Source: Bilifractor sp002394235 (GTDB lineage: Bacteria > Bacillota > Clostridia > Lachnospirales > Lachnospiraceae). From it: a stretch of 64,000 bases of DNA. The position numbers were made by a program, and so were the translations under genes. Under the pieces are notes generated by a model that had not been told where the DNA came from, searched no databases, and saw nothing but the letters and a program-made list of their open reading frames with translations. This document shows positions 25,801-34,792 of this stretch, piece after piece. The DNA is taken from assembly GCF_052118845.1 (NCBI RefSeq), contig NZ_JBQKGJ010000011.1, forward strand, positions 21,161 to 85,160, written 5' to 3'. Position 1 is the first letter of the stretch. Each line of letters starts with the position of its first letter.

Positions 25801-25923
25801 ACATAATAATTTTTCAGCCCATCATGATTTTAAGCGGAGAAGACCGCTTACGGGTTCTTGGGATTGGGTGCTGTATAGTTACGTTTTTATCAGTAATTGC
25901 AAGATAGAAGAAAGAGGCATATC

Positions 25924-27318
25924 ATGGAACATTTGGTTACAGTCAGAGAGATTTATAAGGAACGTGAGAAATACATCGGTCAGAAGATCAAGGTCGGCGG
26001 ATGGGTCCGCAATATCCGGGATTCCAAGACCTTCGGATTTATCGTACTGCACGACGGAACCTTCTTCGAGACCCTGCAGATTGTATACGCGGACAAGCTG
26101 GATAATTTCAAGGAAATCTCCTCACTGAATATCGGCGCGGCGATCATTGTCGAGGGTACGCTGGTGGCGACACCAAATGCGAAGCAGCCGTTTGAGATTC
26201 AGGCGGAGAGCGTCGTGCTTGAGGGAGCTTCGACGCCGGATTACCCGCTTCAGCCGAAGCGGCACACGATGGATTATCTGCGGACAATTTCACACCTTCG
26301 TCCCCGCGCAAATATTTTCCAGGCTACTTTCCGTGTGCGTTCCCTGATTGCCTATGCGATTCACAAGTTCTTCCAGGAAAATGACTTCGTGTATGTGCAT
26401 ACACCTCTGATTACTTCCAGTGATGCGGAGGGAGCCGGAGAGATGTTCCAGGTCACTACGCTGGATCTGGCGAACGTTCCGAAAAATGAGGACGGAACGG
26501 TTGATTACTCCCAGGATTTCTTCAACAAGCCAACCAACCTCACGGTAAGCGGCCAGCTCTACGGCGAGACCTTTGCGCAGGCATTCCGCAAGATCTACAC
26601 CTTCGGTCCGACCTTCCGCGCAGAGAATTCCAACACCACCCGTCATGCCGCGGAGTTCTGGATGATTGAGCCGGAGATCGCCTTTGCGGATCTGGAGGAC
26701 GACATGGAATATGCGGAGGCTATGCTGAAGTATGTCATCCGCTATGTCCTTGAGAACGCACCGGAGGAGATGGAGTTTTTCAACAAGTTCGTGGACAAGG
26801 GACTGCTTGACCGCCTGAATCATGTCGTGAATTCCGACTTTGGCCGGGTAACGTACACCGAGGCCATCGACATTCTGGAGAAGCACAACGATGAATTTGA
26901 TTACAAGGTGAGCTGGGGATGCGACCTTCAGACCGAGCATGAGAGATATCTGACTGAGAAGGTCTTCAAGAAACCGATCTTTGTCACAAATTATCCGAAG
27001 GACATCAAGGCCTTCTACATGAAGTTGAATCCGGATGGGAAGACGGTTGCTGCCATGGACTGCCTGGTACCGGGAATCGGAGAGATCATCGGCGGAAGCC
27101 AGAGAGAGGAAGATTACGACAAGCTGAAGGCACGCATGGAAGAGCTGAAGATGGACATGAGTCAGTACGATTTCTATCTGGATCTGCGGAAATACGGCAC
27201 GACCCGTCATTCCGGATTTGGTCTCGGATTTGAGCGATGCGTGATGTATCTGACAGGAATGGGCAACATCCGCGACGTGCTTCCGTTCCCGAGAACAGTC
27301 AACCACTGCGATCTGTAA
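25924..27318 (+). CDS. asnS: Asparaginyl-tRNA synthetase
   Basis: 464 residues starting MEHLVTVREIYKE; ATG 25924 is preferred over the longer frame from 25897. An N-terminal OB-fold anticodon domain (KVGGWVRNIRDSKTFGFI) is followed by a class II catalytic core with motif 2 FGPTFRAENSNTTRHAAEFW and motif 3 near GFGLGFERCVMYLTG. AsnRS rather than AspRS by overall organisation and by the NTTRH pattern. It charges tRNA-Asn in the cytoplasm. It has a long untranslated leader carrying the dispersed element. Confidence 0.95.
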   Translation: MEHLVTVREIYKEREKYIGQKIKVGGWVRNIRDSKTFGFIVLHDGTFFETLQIVYADKLDNFKEISSLNIGAAIIVEGTLVATPNAKQPFEIQAESVVLEGASTPDYPLQPKRHTMDYLRTISHLRPRANIFQATFRVRSLIAYAIHKFFQENDFVYVHTPLITSSDAEGAGEMFQVTTLDLANVPKNEDGTVDYSQDFFNKPTNLTVSGQLYGETFAQAFRKIYTFGPTFRAENSNTTRHAAEFWMIEPEIAFADLEDDMEYAEAMLKYVIRYVLENAPEEMEFFNKFVDKGLLDRLNHVVNSDFGRVTYTEAIDILEKHNDEFDYKVSWGCDLQTEHERYLTEKVFKKPIFVTNYPKDIKAFYMKLNPDGKTVAAMDCLVPGIGEIIGGSQREEDYDKLKARMEELKMDMSQYDFYLDLRKYGTTRHSGFGLGFERCVMYLTGMGNIRDVLPFPRTVNHCDL

Positions 27319-27502
27319 GCCCGATATGACAGTCTGATGCCGCGGCCTGAGAGCCGGAGTTATTCAGGCACCATAGCCTGTAAGGCCGAGAGGACATTGA
27401 GGGGTCACGGTGTGAAGGACGGATAGAACATTCAGCCACTTCGATCTGCAAACCGGCGGACCTGACTGAGGATACGTCCAGAGGTGAATCATTGCACGAA
27501 TT

Positions 27503-29137
27503 ATGGAAGAGAAAAAGAAGCAGGCATCAGTAACGGAAGAAAAAGAGGGAAGGAACCCTTCGCCGCCGGAAGGCACAGCGGAAAATCCGGGGAATTCCGG
27601 CGGCAAAGCAGAGAACCACGGGAATTCCGGCGGCAAGGCAGAGAACCCCGGGAATTCCGGCGATGCAGCGGGAAATCCGAAAAATCCCGGCGGCAAAGCG
27701 GAGAATCCCGGGAATTCCGGCGATGCAGCGGAAAATCCGGGAAATCCCGGCAGAAATGCGGAGAGTGGCGAGGAGAAGAAGCCGTCGAAGAGAAGAATGC
27801 GCGACAACTTCCGCCCCGAATACACCAGGATCTCGTTCTATGTTGTGATTACGGTGATGATCATCTATTTCCTGATCCGGATGTTTGATCATGTCGGAAA
27901 TATAGCGGGAGCAATCGGTTCAGGCTTCCGGTGGCTGGGTGTGATTATCCGCCCGCTGGTTCTGGGGCTCGTATTCGCGTATCTGCTGTATCCTATGGTC
28001 AACTTTTTTGAACGTCATATTGACGCACTCAGAGACCGGTTTTCCAGCTGGAGATCCGCAGGTGGGACAAACGTAAAACCGGAAAACCCAGGAATAGCGG
28101 AGAAAGCAGAGCACTCAGGCCCGGCAGAGCAGACAGATAAGACAGGATATCTCGGAAAGACCCGATCGGGGCGAAAACGGAAGTCTTCAAGGGGACTGGC
28201 TGTTGCGATCACCTGCGTGATCGTCGCGGTGATTCTGTTCGTCATTCTCTCGCTCATTGTATCGACTATCACGAGCCAGCTGAGCGTGATCAGTCTGAGC
28301 AGTTTTGACACGATTATCAACGGATTTATTGATACGCTGAACGAACTTGCGCGCAATATCGAATCGGTGTTGCACCGGCTGAATATCTCATCGGATCAGA
28401 TCAACAGCTTCATCAATCAGGCGGGAGACAGCCTGTCGGAATCCATCGAGAAGATTGCGTCAAATCTGATCGTCGGGATCAAGAACCTTCCGTCCTTTTT
28501 CTCGATGCTTCTGTTCGCGATTATTTTCGGAATCTACTTCATGGTCGACGGAGAAGGCCTGAAGAAGTACTGGGGTCATGTGTTCCGTACCATCGCGGGG
28601 AAGAAAGGAAGAAAATACCTGGAAGAGTTTGCGTCAGAGGCAGACCGGGTATTCTCCGGATACATCCGCGGGCAGCTGATGGACGCCCTATTCATGTCTG
28701 TGGCGGTGAGTATCACTCTCTCGGTTATCGGCGTGAAATATTCGATCATTATCGGCGTACTCACGGGCATCGGCAACCTGATTCCGTACGTCGGACCCTT
28801 TGTGGCCTATGGTTCCACGGCTGTGGTGTGTCTGCTGAACTGGAATATGAAACGGTTCGTTGTTGCGATGGCTGTGCTGTTTATTCTGCAGACGATTGAC
28901 GGCAATGTCGTGAATCCGAAGCTTCTGGGGAACAGCATCCGGATCCATCCGGTTCTGGTCATCGTGTCACTGCTGATTGGAGGAAAAATCGGAGGCCTTC
29001 TGGGAATGATCATTGCGGTTCCCTGCGGCGGTCTGCTCAAGGTGTATTTCGAAAAACTGATCGCTTATCTGGCAAACCGCAAGAGGACGGCCGCCATGAA
29101 GCAGGAGGAGCAGAAAAACGCGGAGAAGAGTCATTAG
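27503..29137 (+). CDS. AI-2E family transporter with repeat-rich cytoplasmic N-terminus
   Basis: 544 residues. The membrane part (from about residue 112) has the AI-2E/PerM family pattern, including the GNLIPYVGPFVAYG loop and the C-terminal NPKLLGNSIRIHPVLVI. Before it lies a hydrophilic N-terminus with six 10-residue repeats GNSGGKAENP (27590-27769). A second charged insert (residues ~190-235) interrupts the first loop. Both are unusual for the family. Members move quorum signals or ions; function here is not assignable. The ribosome site is weak: GAGGTG is 16 bases from the ATG. Confidence 0.85.
   Translation: MEEKKKQASVTEEKEGRNPSPPEGTAENPGNSGGKAENHGNSGGKAENPGNSGDAAGNPKNPGGKAENPGNSGDAAENPGNPGRNAESGEEKKPSKRRMRDNFRPEYTRISFYVVITVMIIYFLIRMFDHVGNIAGAIGSGFRWLGVIIRPLVLGLVFAYLLYPMVNFFERHIDALRDRFSSWRSAGGTNVKPENPGIAEKAEHSGPAEQTDKTGYLGKTRSGRKRKSSRGLAVAITCVIVAVILFVILSLIVSTITSQLSVISLSSFDTIINGFIDTLNELARNIESVLHRLNISSDQINSFINQAGDSLSESIEKIASNLIVGIKNLPSFFSMLLFAIIFGIYFMVDGEGLKKYWGHVFRTIAGKKGRKYLEEFASEADRVFSGYIRGQLMDALFMSVAVSITLSVIGVKYSIIIGVLTGIGNLIPYVGPFVAYGSTAVVCLLNWNMKRFVVAMAVLFILQTIDGNVVNPKLLGNSIRIHPVLVIVSLLIGGKIGGLLGMIIAVPCGGLLKVYFEKLIAYLANRKRTAAMKQEEQKNAEKSH
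27590..27769. repeat. Six 30-bp coding repeats in the AI-2E transporter gene
   Basis: Each unit resembles GGGAATTCCGGCGGCAAAGC and encodes GNSGGKAENP or GNSGDAAENP. The pattern is collagen-like in spacing of Gly but without a strict Gly-X-Y triplet. Confidence 0.75.
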
Positions 29138-29165
29138 AGATTAGCAGAGGCAAGCAGAGGAATTC

Positions 29166-30017
29166 TTATCTTCCGGAATATGTGCCGGGAGTCATGCCCT
29201 TGTATTTGCGGAAAATCTTGATGAAATAGCTCACATCTCCAAAACCGCAGGCGTACGCCACATCGGTCACAGTGCTGTCCGTCGTAGACAGCTCGTAGCA
29301 GGCGTGCTCAATGCGCTGATAATTCAGATAATCCATCGGTGTCCGATGGGTCATGCTGCTGAAGAAGCGGCAGAAATACTTCGGGGACATCGATGCGGCG
29401 GCAGCCAGCTCATCCAGTGTGATGGGCTGGCTGTAATTTTTGTCGATGTAATCCAGCACCTTGCGGAGCTGAAGTACCTTCCGGTAGCCTTTCCGGGTCT
29501 GGGGCACCGATTCGAGATAGAGGTGATGACGGAAGACGAGCGAAAAGAAATGATAGAGTTCGCCGATCACCATCATCTCATATCCGGGATAGCGTTTCTT
29601 CATGGCCTCGAAGATGTGATCGGTGACCGGAATGACGGAGGAGAACTTTTCTCTCTCAAAATGATCGAAGACAAGAGCGGACCGGTCGAGGATCTTCTGG
29701 ATATAGCTCCCGCTGCTGGAGTTGTGTCTGGTAAACACATTCAGATCAAATACCAGGCATTCATAGACACAGTTTTCGGGCATGCCGGAATGGAGAACGC
29801 CTCCGTGAACGAAGACCAGGTCTCCGGGTTTTACGGATGTTGTGCGCTCATCCAGTGTCATCTCCAGTTTTCCGGACAGAACCCGGATCAGCTCATATTC
29901 TTGATGCCAGTGGTAGTTCATGACATACCGGGGGTGACGGCTGTCGAGATGATAGAAGGCAAAGGGAAAATCGGAGGTGCCGTGGCGGCGCTTCTCATTC
30001 AGATCCATAAACTGCAT
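29166..30017 (-). CDS. AraC-family transcriptional regulator, divergent from fucI
   Basis: ATG at 30017 (MQFMDLNEKRRHG) follows AAAGGAACC; 283 residues. An N-terminal cupin (MNYHWHQEYELIRVLSGKL, KPGDLVFVHGGVLHSG) and a C-terminal AraC double helix-turn-helix (ITLDELAAAASMSPKYFCRF, VTDVAYACGFGDVSYFIKIF). It is transcribed away from the L-fucose isomerase gene, so it probably activates it in response to fucose or a related sugar. The 286-base gap between them (30018-30303) is AT-rich and should hold both promoters; I see TACAAT at 30197-30202 but no convincing -35. Confidence 0.88.
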   Translation of the reverse strand: MQFMDLNEKRRHGTSDFPFAFYHLDSRHPRYVMNYHWHQEYELIRVLSGKLEMTLDERTTSVKPGDLVFVHGGVLHSGMPENCVYECLVFDLNVFTRHNSSSGSYIQKILDRSALVFDHFEREKFSSVIPVTDHIFEAMKKRYPGYEMMVIGELYHFFSLVFRHHLYLESVPQTRKGYRKVLQLRKVLDYIDKNYSQPITLDELAAAASMSPKYFCRFFSSMTHRTPMDYLNYQRIEHACYELSTTDSTVTDVAYACGFGDVSYFIKIFRKYKGMTPGTYSGR

Positions 30018-30303
30018 GAAAGGTTCCTTTCTGAGCCGCCGGCAGAATCCGTGCGGCTTCTGTAAGTGAAGTTTTATCAGACAAAATAAATAAAAAACAG
30101 ACGCAACATTTGTAATTATCATACAAAAAATATAAAAATGTGAATATATTACCATACGAAACGATTATAACACTATCTTTTGACCGGGAAAAGTGCTACA
30201 ATTGTGCCATGAGTTGGGCGGAACGCCTGTTTTTTTCAGGATTATCAGCGAAACGTTACGCTGACAATCTGTGTATCAAATATCATATGGGAGGTAAGCA
30301 AAT

Positions 30304-32142
30304 ATGGCAGACGAGAGAAAACTGATCGGCGGACATCCGGTCATTGGAATTCGTCCGGTAATTGACGGACGCAAGGGCCCTCTGGACGTCAGAGGATCTC
30401 TGGAAGAGCAGACAATGGGAATGGCCGAGAGAGCGAAGAAGCTCTATGAGGACAACCTGAGATACGCAGACGGAACACCGGTCAAGGTTGTTATTTCCAA
30501 TACTACGATCGGACGTGTGCGCGAGAGTGCGCTCTGCGCGGAGCAGTTCAAGAAAGAGGGCGTTGACATTACCCTTACCGTTACACCGTGCTGGTGCTAC
30601 GGATCTGAGACAATGGATATGGATCCCACCACAATCAAGGGCGTGTGGGGACTGAATGCGACAGAGAGACCGGGCGCTGTATATCTGGCATCCGTTCTTG
30701 CGACACATGCGCAGAAGGGAATCCCGGCATTCGGAATGTACGGCCGCGACGTACAGGAAGCGGACGATGATACAATTCCGGATGACGTAACGGAGATGCT
30801 TCTTCGTTTCGGACGCGCAGCGGTTGCTGCGGCATCTCTTCGCGGAATGAGCTATCTGCAGATCGGCTCCGTTACGATGGGTATCGGCGGATCCATCATG
30901 GATCAGGATTTCCTGGAGTCTTATCTTGGCATGCGCGTAGAGTCTGTAGATGAGGTAGAAGTTCTTCGCCGTATGGAAGAGGGAATCTATGACAAGGCAG
31001 AGTTCGAGAGAGCTCTGAAGTGGACGAAGGAGAACTGTAAGGAAGCATGGGACAAGAACCCGGAGTGGATCCAGAAGTCCCGTGAGGTTAAGGACGAGCA
31101 GTGGGAGTTCACGGTCAAGATGTATATCATCATCAAGGACCTGATGCGCGGCAACGCAAAGCTGGCGGACGAGAAGGTCACCGCAGGCGGACAGAAGTTC
31201 GAAGAGGAAGCACTCGGACACAACGCCATTGTCGGCGGATTCCAGGGACAGAGACAGTGGACCGATCACTGGCCGAACTGTGATTATCCGGAAGCATTCC
31301 TTTCCACTTCCTTCGACTATGACGGCGCACGTGAGCCCTATGTTCTCGCTACCGAGAATGACTGCCTGAACGGACTGTGCATGCTGTTTGAGAAGCAGCT
31401 TACCGGCCGCGCGGCAATGTTCTCTGATGTGCGTACCTATTGGAGCGGCGAATCTGTAAAGAGAGTGACCGGCTATGACATTGAGGGTCACGCAAAGGAT
31501 GCCGATGGTTTCCTGCACCTGATCAACTCCGGCGCATCTGCACTTGATTTCTCCGGCGTCTGCAAGGATGCGGACGGCAACCCGACAATCAAGCCGTGGT
31601 GGGAGCTGACCGAGGACGATCAGAAGGCAATGTGTGAGGCTACCGAGTGGCCGCCGGCTGACAACGGATACTTCCGTGGAGGCGGATATTCCTCCAGATT
31701 CCTTACAAAGACAGAGATGCCGGTAACCATGGTTCGTCTGAACCTGGTAAAGGGCCTCGGACCGTTCCTGCAGATCGCAGAAGGATGGACCGTAGCACTT
31801 CCGGATGAGGTTACTGATACCCTCTGGAAGAGAACCGACTACACATGGCCCTGCACATGGTTCACACCGCGTGTTGACCACATTCCGGGAAGCGCATTCT
31901 GCACCGCATACGATGTCATGCGCAACTGGGGCGCAAACCACGGCGCTACCGTATTCGGCCATGTAGGAGCAGATCTGATCACTTTCGCCTCCATGCTTCG
32001 TATTCCGGTTGCCATGCACAACATTCCGGATGAGAAGATCTATCGTCCGGCTGCATGGAACGCATTCGGCACAAAGGACAAAGAGGCGGCTGACTACAGA
32101 GCATGCGCTGCATTCGGACCTCTGTACAAGAAATATAAATAA
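30304..32142 (+). CDS. fucI: L-fucose isomerase
   Basis: 612 residues, close to the usual length of FucI. Family features: IGIRPVIDGRKGPLDVRGSLEEQT, NTTIGRVRESALCAEQFK, the FGMYGRDVQE and SATMGIGGS-like (SVTMGIGGS) regions, and the C-terminal VDHIPGSAFCTAYDVMRNWG containing conserved active-site residues. GGGAGGTAAGC precedes the ATG. The enzyme converts L-fucose to L-fuculose in the cytoplasm, and may accept D-arabinose. Kinase and aldolase partners are not adjacent, so this is a partial pathway locus. Confidence 0.93.
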   Translation: MADERKLIGGHPVIGIRPVIDGRKGPLDVRGSLEEQTMGMAERAKKLYEDNLRYADGTPVKVVISNTTIGRVRESALCAEQFKKEGVDITLTVTPCWCYGSETMDMDPTTIKGVWGLNATERPGAVYLASVLATHAQKGIPAFGMYGRDVQEADDDTIPDDVTEMLLRFGRAAVAAASLRGMSYLQIGSVTMGIGGSIMDQDFLESYLGMRVESVDEVEVLRRMEEGIYDKAEFERALKWTKENCKEAWDKNPEWIQKSREVKDEQWEFTVKMYIIIKDLMRGNAKLADEKVTAGGQKFEEEALGHNAIVGGFQGQRQWTDHWPNCDYPEAFLSTSFDYDGAREPYVLATENDCLNGLCMLFEKQLTGRAAMFSDVRTYWSGESVKRVTGYDIEGHAKDADGFLHLINSGASALDFSGVCKDADGNPTIKPWWELTEDDQKAMCEATEWPPADNGYFRGGGYSSRFLTKTEMPVTMVRLNLVKGLGPFLQIAEGWTVALPDEVTDTLWKRTDYTWPCTWFTPRVDHIPGSAFCTAYDVMRNWGANHGATVFGHVGADLITFASMLRIPVAMHNIPDEKIYRPAAWNAFGTKDKEAADYRACAAFGPLYKKYK

Positions 32143-32178
32143 TACAGATACCACAAATACTACAAATATCGGCGGTAC

Positions 32179-32223
32179 GAAGACAATCCTGTGATCGGAG
32201 AGCAACGATCACAGGAGGTCTTC
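32179..32223 (+). terminator. Nested hairpin after fucI
   Basis: GAAGAC (32179-32184) and GTCTTC (32218-32223) enclose CCTGTGATC / GATCACAGG. Very stable, but no T tract follows, so it may be a processing or stability structure. Confidence 0.5.
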
Positions 32224-32252
32224 GGCAAATGCCGGATCAATGATGACAGCAT

Positions 32253-32310
32253 ATATTTTCTGCAGGAGACTTACTTAGATGGACATCATTTGGAACCCTG
32301 CAGAAAATAT
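32253..32310. repeat. 14-bp perfect inverted repeat with 30-base loop
   Basis: ATATTTTCTGCAGG (32253-32266) and CCTGCAGAAAATAT (32297-32310). It is followed by a nested CCCCG/CAGAC...GTCTG/CGGGG hairpin (32319-32352). Confidence 0.5.
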
Positions 32311-32567
32311 TGCTATATCCCCGTCGGCAGACGCTTCGGTCTGTGTGCGGGGATAATTTTGTATAAGCGGCTGCTCTTAATCGTGATAAAGCTCTGCGTC
32401 ATCTCTTCGTATCCCGGCTAACAGCGATTTTGAGACCGTTTCGTCCGTGCGGTATATTCACATCTTTTTAACGGCTCATTTTTTCAATACTTCCCTTTTT
32501 TCAATATTTCCCTTAAGAACTTTTCCGTGTAATTCCCTATACCGGTCAAATCGGAAGAGCCTTTAGC

Positions 32568-32609
32568 GAACTGCTGCATAAACATATTATTTTTGCAGCA
32601 GTTCTTTTT
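32568..32609 (+). terminator. Rho-independent terminator in the fucI-GPH gap
   Basis: GAACTGCTGCA (32568-32578) pairs perfectly with TGCAGCAGTTC (32594-32604), followed by six T. It would end rightward transcripts from fucI. Confidence 0.7.
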
Positions 32610-32691
32610 TCTTTGCTTCAATCAGTTCTTCAAGCTGCTCGATTTCATGGATATCTTCTGAATCAGACGCAAACTGTCTCACAAGTTGCAT
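32587..32691 (-). CDS. Possible 34-residue small protein
   Basis: ATG at 32691 with GGAG about 11 bases upstream. The product is highly charged and helical (SEDIHEIEQLEELIEAKKKE) and ends inside the hairpin at 32568-32604. It could be a real small protein or the remnant of a longer gene's end. It is the only coding candidate I see between 32143 and 32999. Confidence 0.3.
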   Translation of the reverse strand: MQLVRQFASDSEDIHEIEQLEELIEAKKKELLQK

Positions 32692-32880
32692 AGTATTCCC
32701 GTCTCCTGCGGATTGACAGCTATCGGTCGTTATAGAGTCTTTTCATGTAGAAGTTATCAGTTTGAAAGCTGTTAAATCGGTGGAATTGACTGGATCATCA
32801 TAATGAGATGGGGACGCAATATATAAATCAGCAGAGTGGGTAATAAAGCTAAAATTGATTCCAAAAGATGAATTTATTCC

Positions 32881-32909
32881 TTAGAGAACGTCAAAAAATC
32901 TTCTATAAT
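32881..32909 (+). promoter_or_regulatory. Promoter of the GPH symporter gene
   Basis: TATAAT (32904-32909) with weak TTAGAG (32881-32886) at 17-base spacing, about 90 bases before the start. Confidence 0.4.
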
Positions 32910-32999
32910 CCAATTACAACAAAGACATAGCCTGGGGGTGCACACCTGAAGCCGATGCAGACAGGTCCTTGGTTAATGAAAGAAAAGGAGATTAAGGGA

Positions 33000-34385
33000 A
33001 TGACAAAAACAAAAAAAGATCCCAGTGAAAAGCTGGGATTTGGAAATCTGCTGGCATGGAACAGCCGCATGATTTCTACTTCAATAATGGTACTCTTGAT
33101 GGGATTCTTAATGGCTTATTGTACTGATACTTTGGGAATTACCCCTGCATATGTCAGTATTATCCTTGTAGCAAGTAAACTTCTGGATGGAGTGACAGAT
33201 GCATGTGCAGGCTTTATTGTAGACAGGACAAAGACAAAATGGGGAAAAGCCCGTCCGTATGAGCTATTCATTATCCTTCTGTGGGTGGCTACCTGGCTGA
33301 TGTTTTCCTGCCCGACGGGACTGAGCGAGATCATGAAGTGTGTGTGGATATTTATTATGTATTCGCTTGTTAATGCAGTTGCGTATACATTTTTGAATGC
33401 AAGTAACACAGTGTATCTTGTACGTGCGTTTAAGGGCACTCAGATTGTAAAAGTGACATCTTACAGTGGTGTGATCACTATGCTGGCTTCTGTAATCTTC
33501 AATATTGCATTCCCTATCCTGATGTCTACATATGCACGTTCCGCATCAGGATGGAGCCTATTAGTTGGTACATTTGCAATCGCAATGACAGCGATTGGTA
33601 TCCTCAGATTTATTTTTGTAAAAGAAAAAAATGATGTTGATGCGGAGAAGAAAGAAGAATCCCTGAAAATATCTGATGCCCTTGCAGTAATAAAGGGAAA
33701 CAAATATATCCTGATCATTGCCTTTATGGGACTTCTGTTTAACTTTGTAACTAATATGGGAACAATTGTTTACTACTATACATGGATTGTCGGAGATGTA
33801 GGTCTGATGAGTATTGCAAGTGCCGTACAGATTATAGCGATTCCGCTGGCGTTTGTCTTCCCTCCTCTTCTGAAGAAAATATCAGTGGTCAGGCTCATGT
33901 TTATCGGCTTTATCATCTCGGCAGTAGGATATTTCATTAATTTTTTTGCAGGGGCAAACATACCGCTTCTTGCAATAGCGGCTGTATTTACCGGCGCAGG
34001 AACTATTCCGAGCAGTATGCTGATCTCTCTTGCTGTCCTGGAATGTGCAGAATATAATGAGTGGAAAGGTCTGCACCGAATGGAAGGAACTATGTCCAGT
34101 TTGGTTAATCTTGCGAAGAAAGTAGGTGCTGCAGCCGGAAGCGGCGGATTAGGTGTGCTGCTTACTATTGTAGGATATAATGGAACGTTAAAAGTGCAGT
34201 CAGATGCTGCTTTAATGGGAATCCGTATGCTCTTTAGTATTGTTCCGATGGTTCTTTATATATTGGTAGCAATATCGCTGACAGGATATTTTAAACTGGA
34301 CAAGAAGATGACTGAGATCCGTCAGGAAAATGAGAAAAAACGTGAAGCTGCCAAAGAAGTCGTAGCAGAGGCACAGGAACAGTAA
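33000..34385 (+). CDS. GPH-family sugar:cation symporter (MFS)
   Basis: 461 residues with about 12 membrane helices. Start taken at ATG 33000 (AAGGAG nine bases upstream); in-frame upstream starts at 32976 and 32955 exist. Family marks of glycoside-pentoside-hexuronide symporters: the LLAWNSRMIS N-terminus, DGVTDACAGFIVDRTKTKWGKARPY and the GTIPSSMLISLAVLECAEYNEWKG segment. The base composition looks more AT-rich than the hydrogenase and opp genes. It heads a glycan-use locus and probably imports an oligosaccharide or glycoside. Confidence 0.88.
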   Translation: MTKTKKDPSEKLGFGNLLAWNSRMISTSIMVLLMGFLMAYCTDTLGITPAYVSIILVASKLLDGVTDACAGFIVDRTKTKWGKARPYELFIILLWVATWLMFSCPTGLSEIMKCVWIFIMYSLVNAVAYTFLNASNTVYLVRAFKGTQIVKVTSYSGVITMLASVIFNIAFPILMSTYARSASGWSLLVGTFAIAMTAIGILRFIFVKEKNDVDAEKKEESLKISDALAVIKGNKYILIIAFMGLLFNFVTNMGTIVYYYTWIVGDVGLMSIASAVQIIAIPLAFVFPPLLKKISVVRLMFIGFIISAVGYFINFFAGANIPLLAIAAVFTGAGTIPSSMLISLAVLECAEYNEWKGLHRMEGTMSSLVNLAKKVGAAAGSGGLGVLLTIVGYNGTLKVQSDAALMGIRMLFSIVPMVLYILVAISLTGYFKLDKKMTEIRQENEKKREAAKEVVAEAQEQ

Positions 34386-34393
34386 GAATAAAT

Positions 34394-34580
34394 GTTAAAG
34401 AAATGATAAGCGAGATGACTCTGGAAGAAAAGGCATCTCTCTGTTCAGGTACAGTATCCTTTCGGATACGGACTTTCGTATACGGAGTTTGATTATGATA
34501 ATATCTGTCTGGATAAAGAGCGTATGAAAGATACGGACACATTAAAGGTGTCCTGCCGGATCACAAATACCGGTTCCTGA
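34394..34580 (+). pseudogene. Remnant of a GH3 beta-glycosidase: N- and C-terminal ends only
   Basis: The first part reads VKEMISEMTLEEKASLCSGT, a typical GH3 N-terminus. Around 34450 the reading shifts to another frame and continues QYPFGYGLSYTEFDYD and KVSCRITNTGS, matching the C-terminal fibronectin-like domain of GH3 enzymes. The hundreds of residues between are missing and the two parts are out of frame. It lies seven bases after the symporter stop, so it was once its operon partner. Confidence 0.75.
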
Positions 34581-34615
34581 CGGAAATAAACAAAGAAAGC
34601 TGTTAAACGATAAAA

Positions 34616-34658
34616 AAGTCGTCTATACTTCTTAATTAGAAGATAGACGGCTTTTTGT
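34616..34658 (+). terminator. Terminator after the GH3 remnant
   Basis: AAGTCGTCTAT-A-CTTCT pairs with AGAAG-ATAGACGGCTT, followed by TTTTTG. Long stem with one bulge and one G-T pair. Confidence 0.75.
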
Positions 34659-34792
34659 TTGATAAGACCGAGTGGGACGCCATGCCCGCATGAGCGGATA
34701 TTTGCAGGGCATAGGACAGCGAACGGATTTGTCGTGATATGCTCTATGTATCAGAAAATGAGCTGAACAGTACGGATGAGAAGGAGAGAAGT

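Noticed and set aside
25583..25804. Minus-strand frame MYCISPVAMFLAHGELAHQW, conserved also at 63706-63954
   Set aside because: The conservation is explained by DNA-level identity of the dispersed element; no ribosome site, and hairpin-forming DNA dictates the residues. Kept only as part of the repeat.
25801..25923. T-box leader for asnS
   Set aside because: I found no T-box GGTGG-type anti-terminator or specifier hairpin in the leader.
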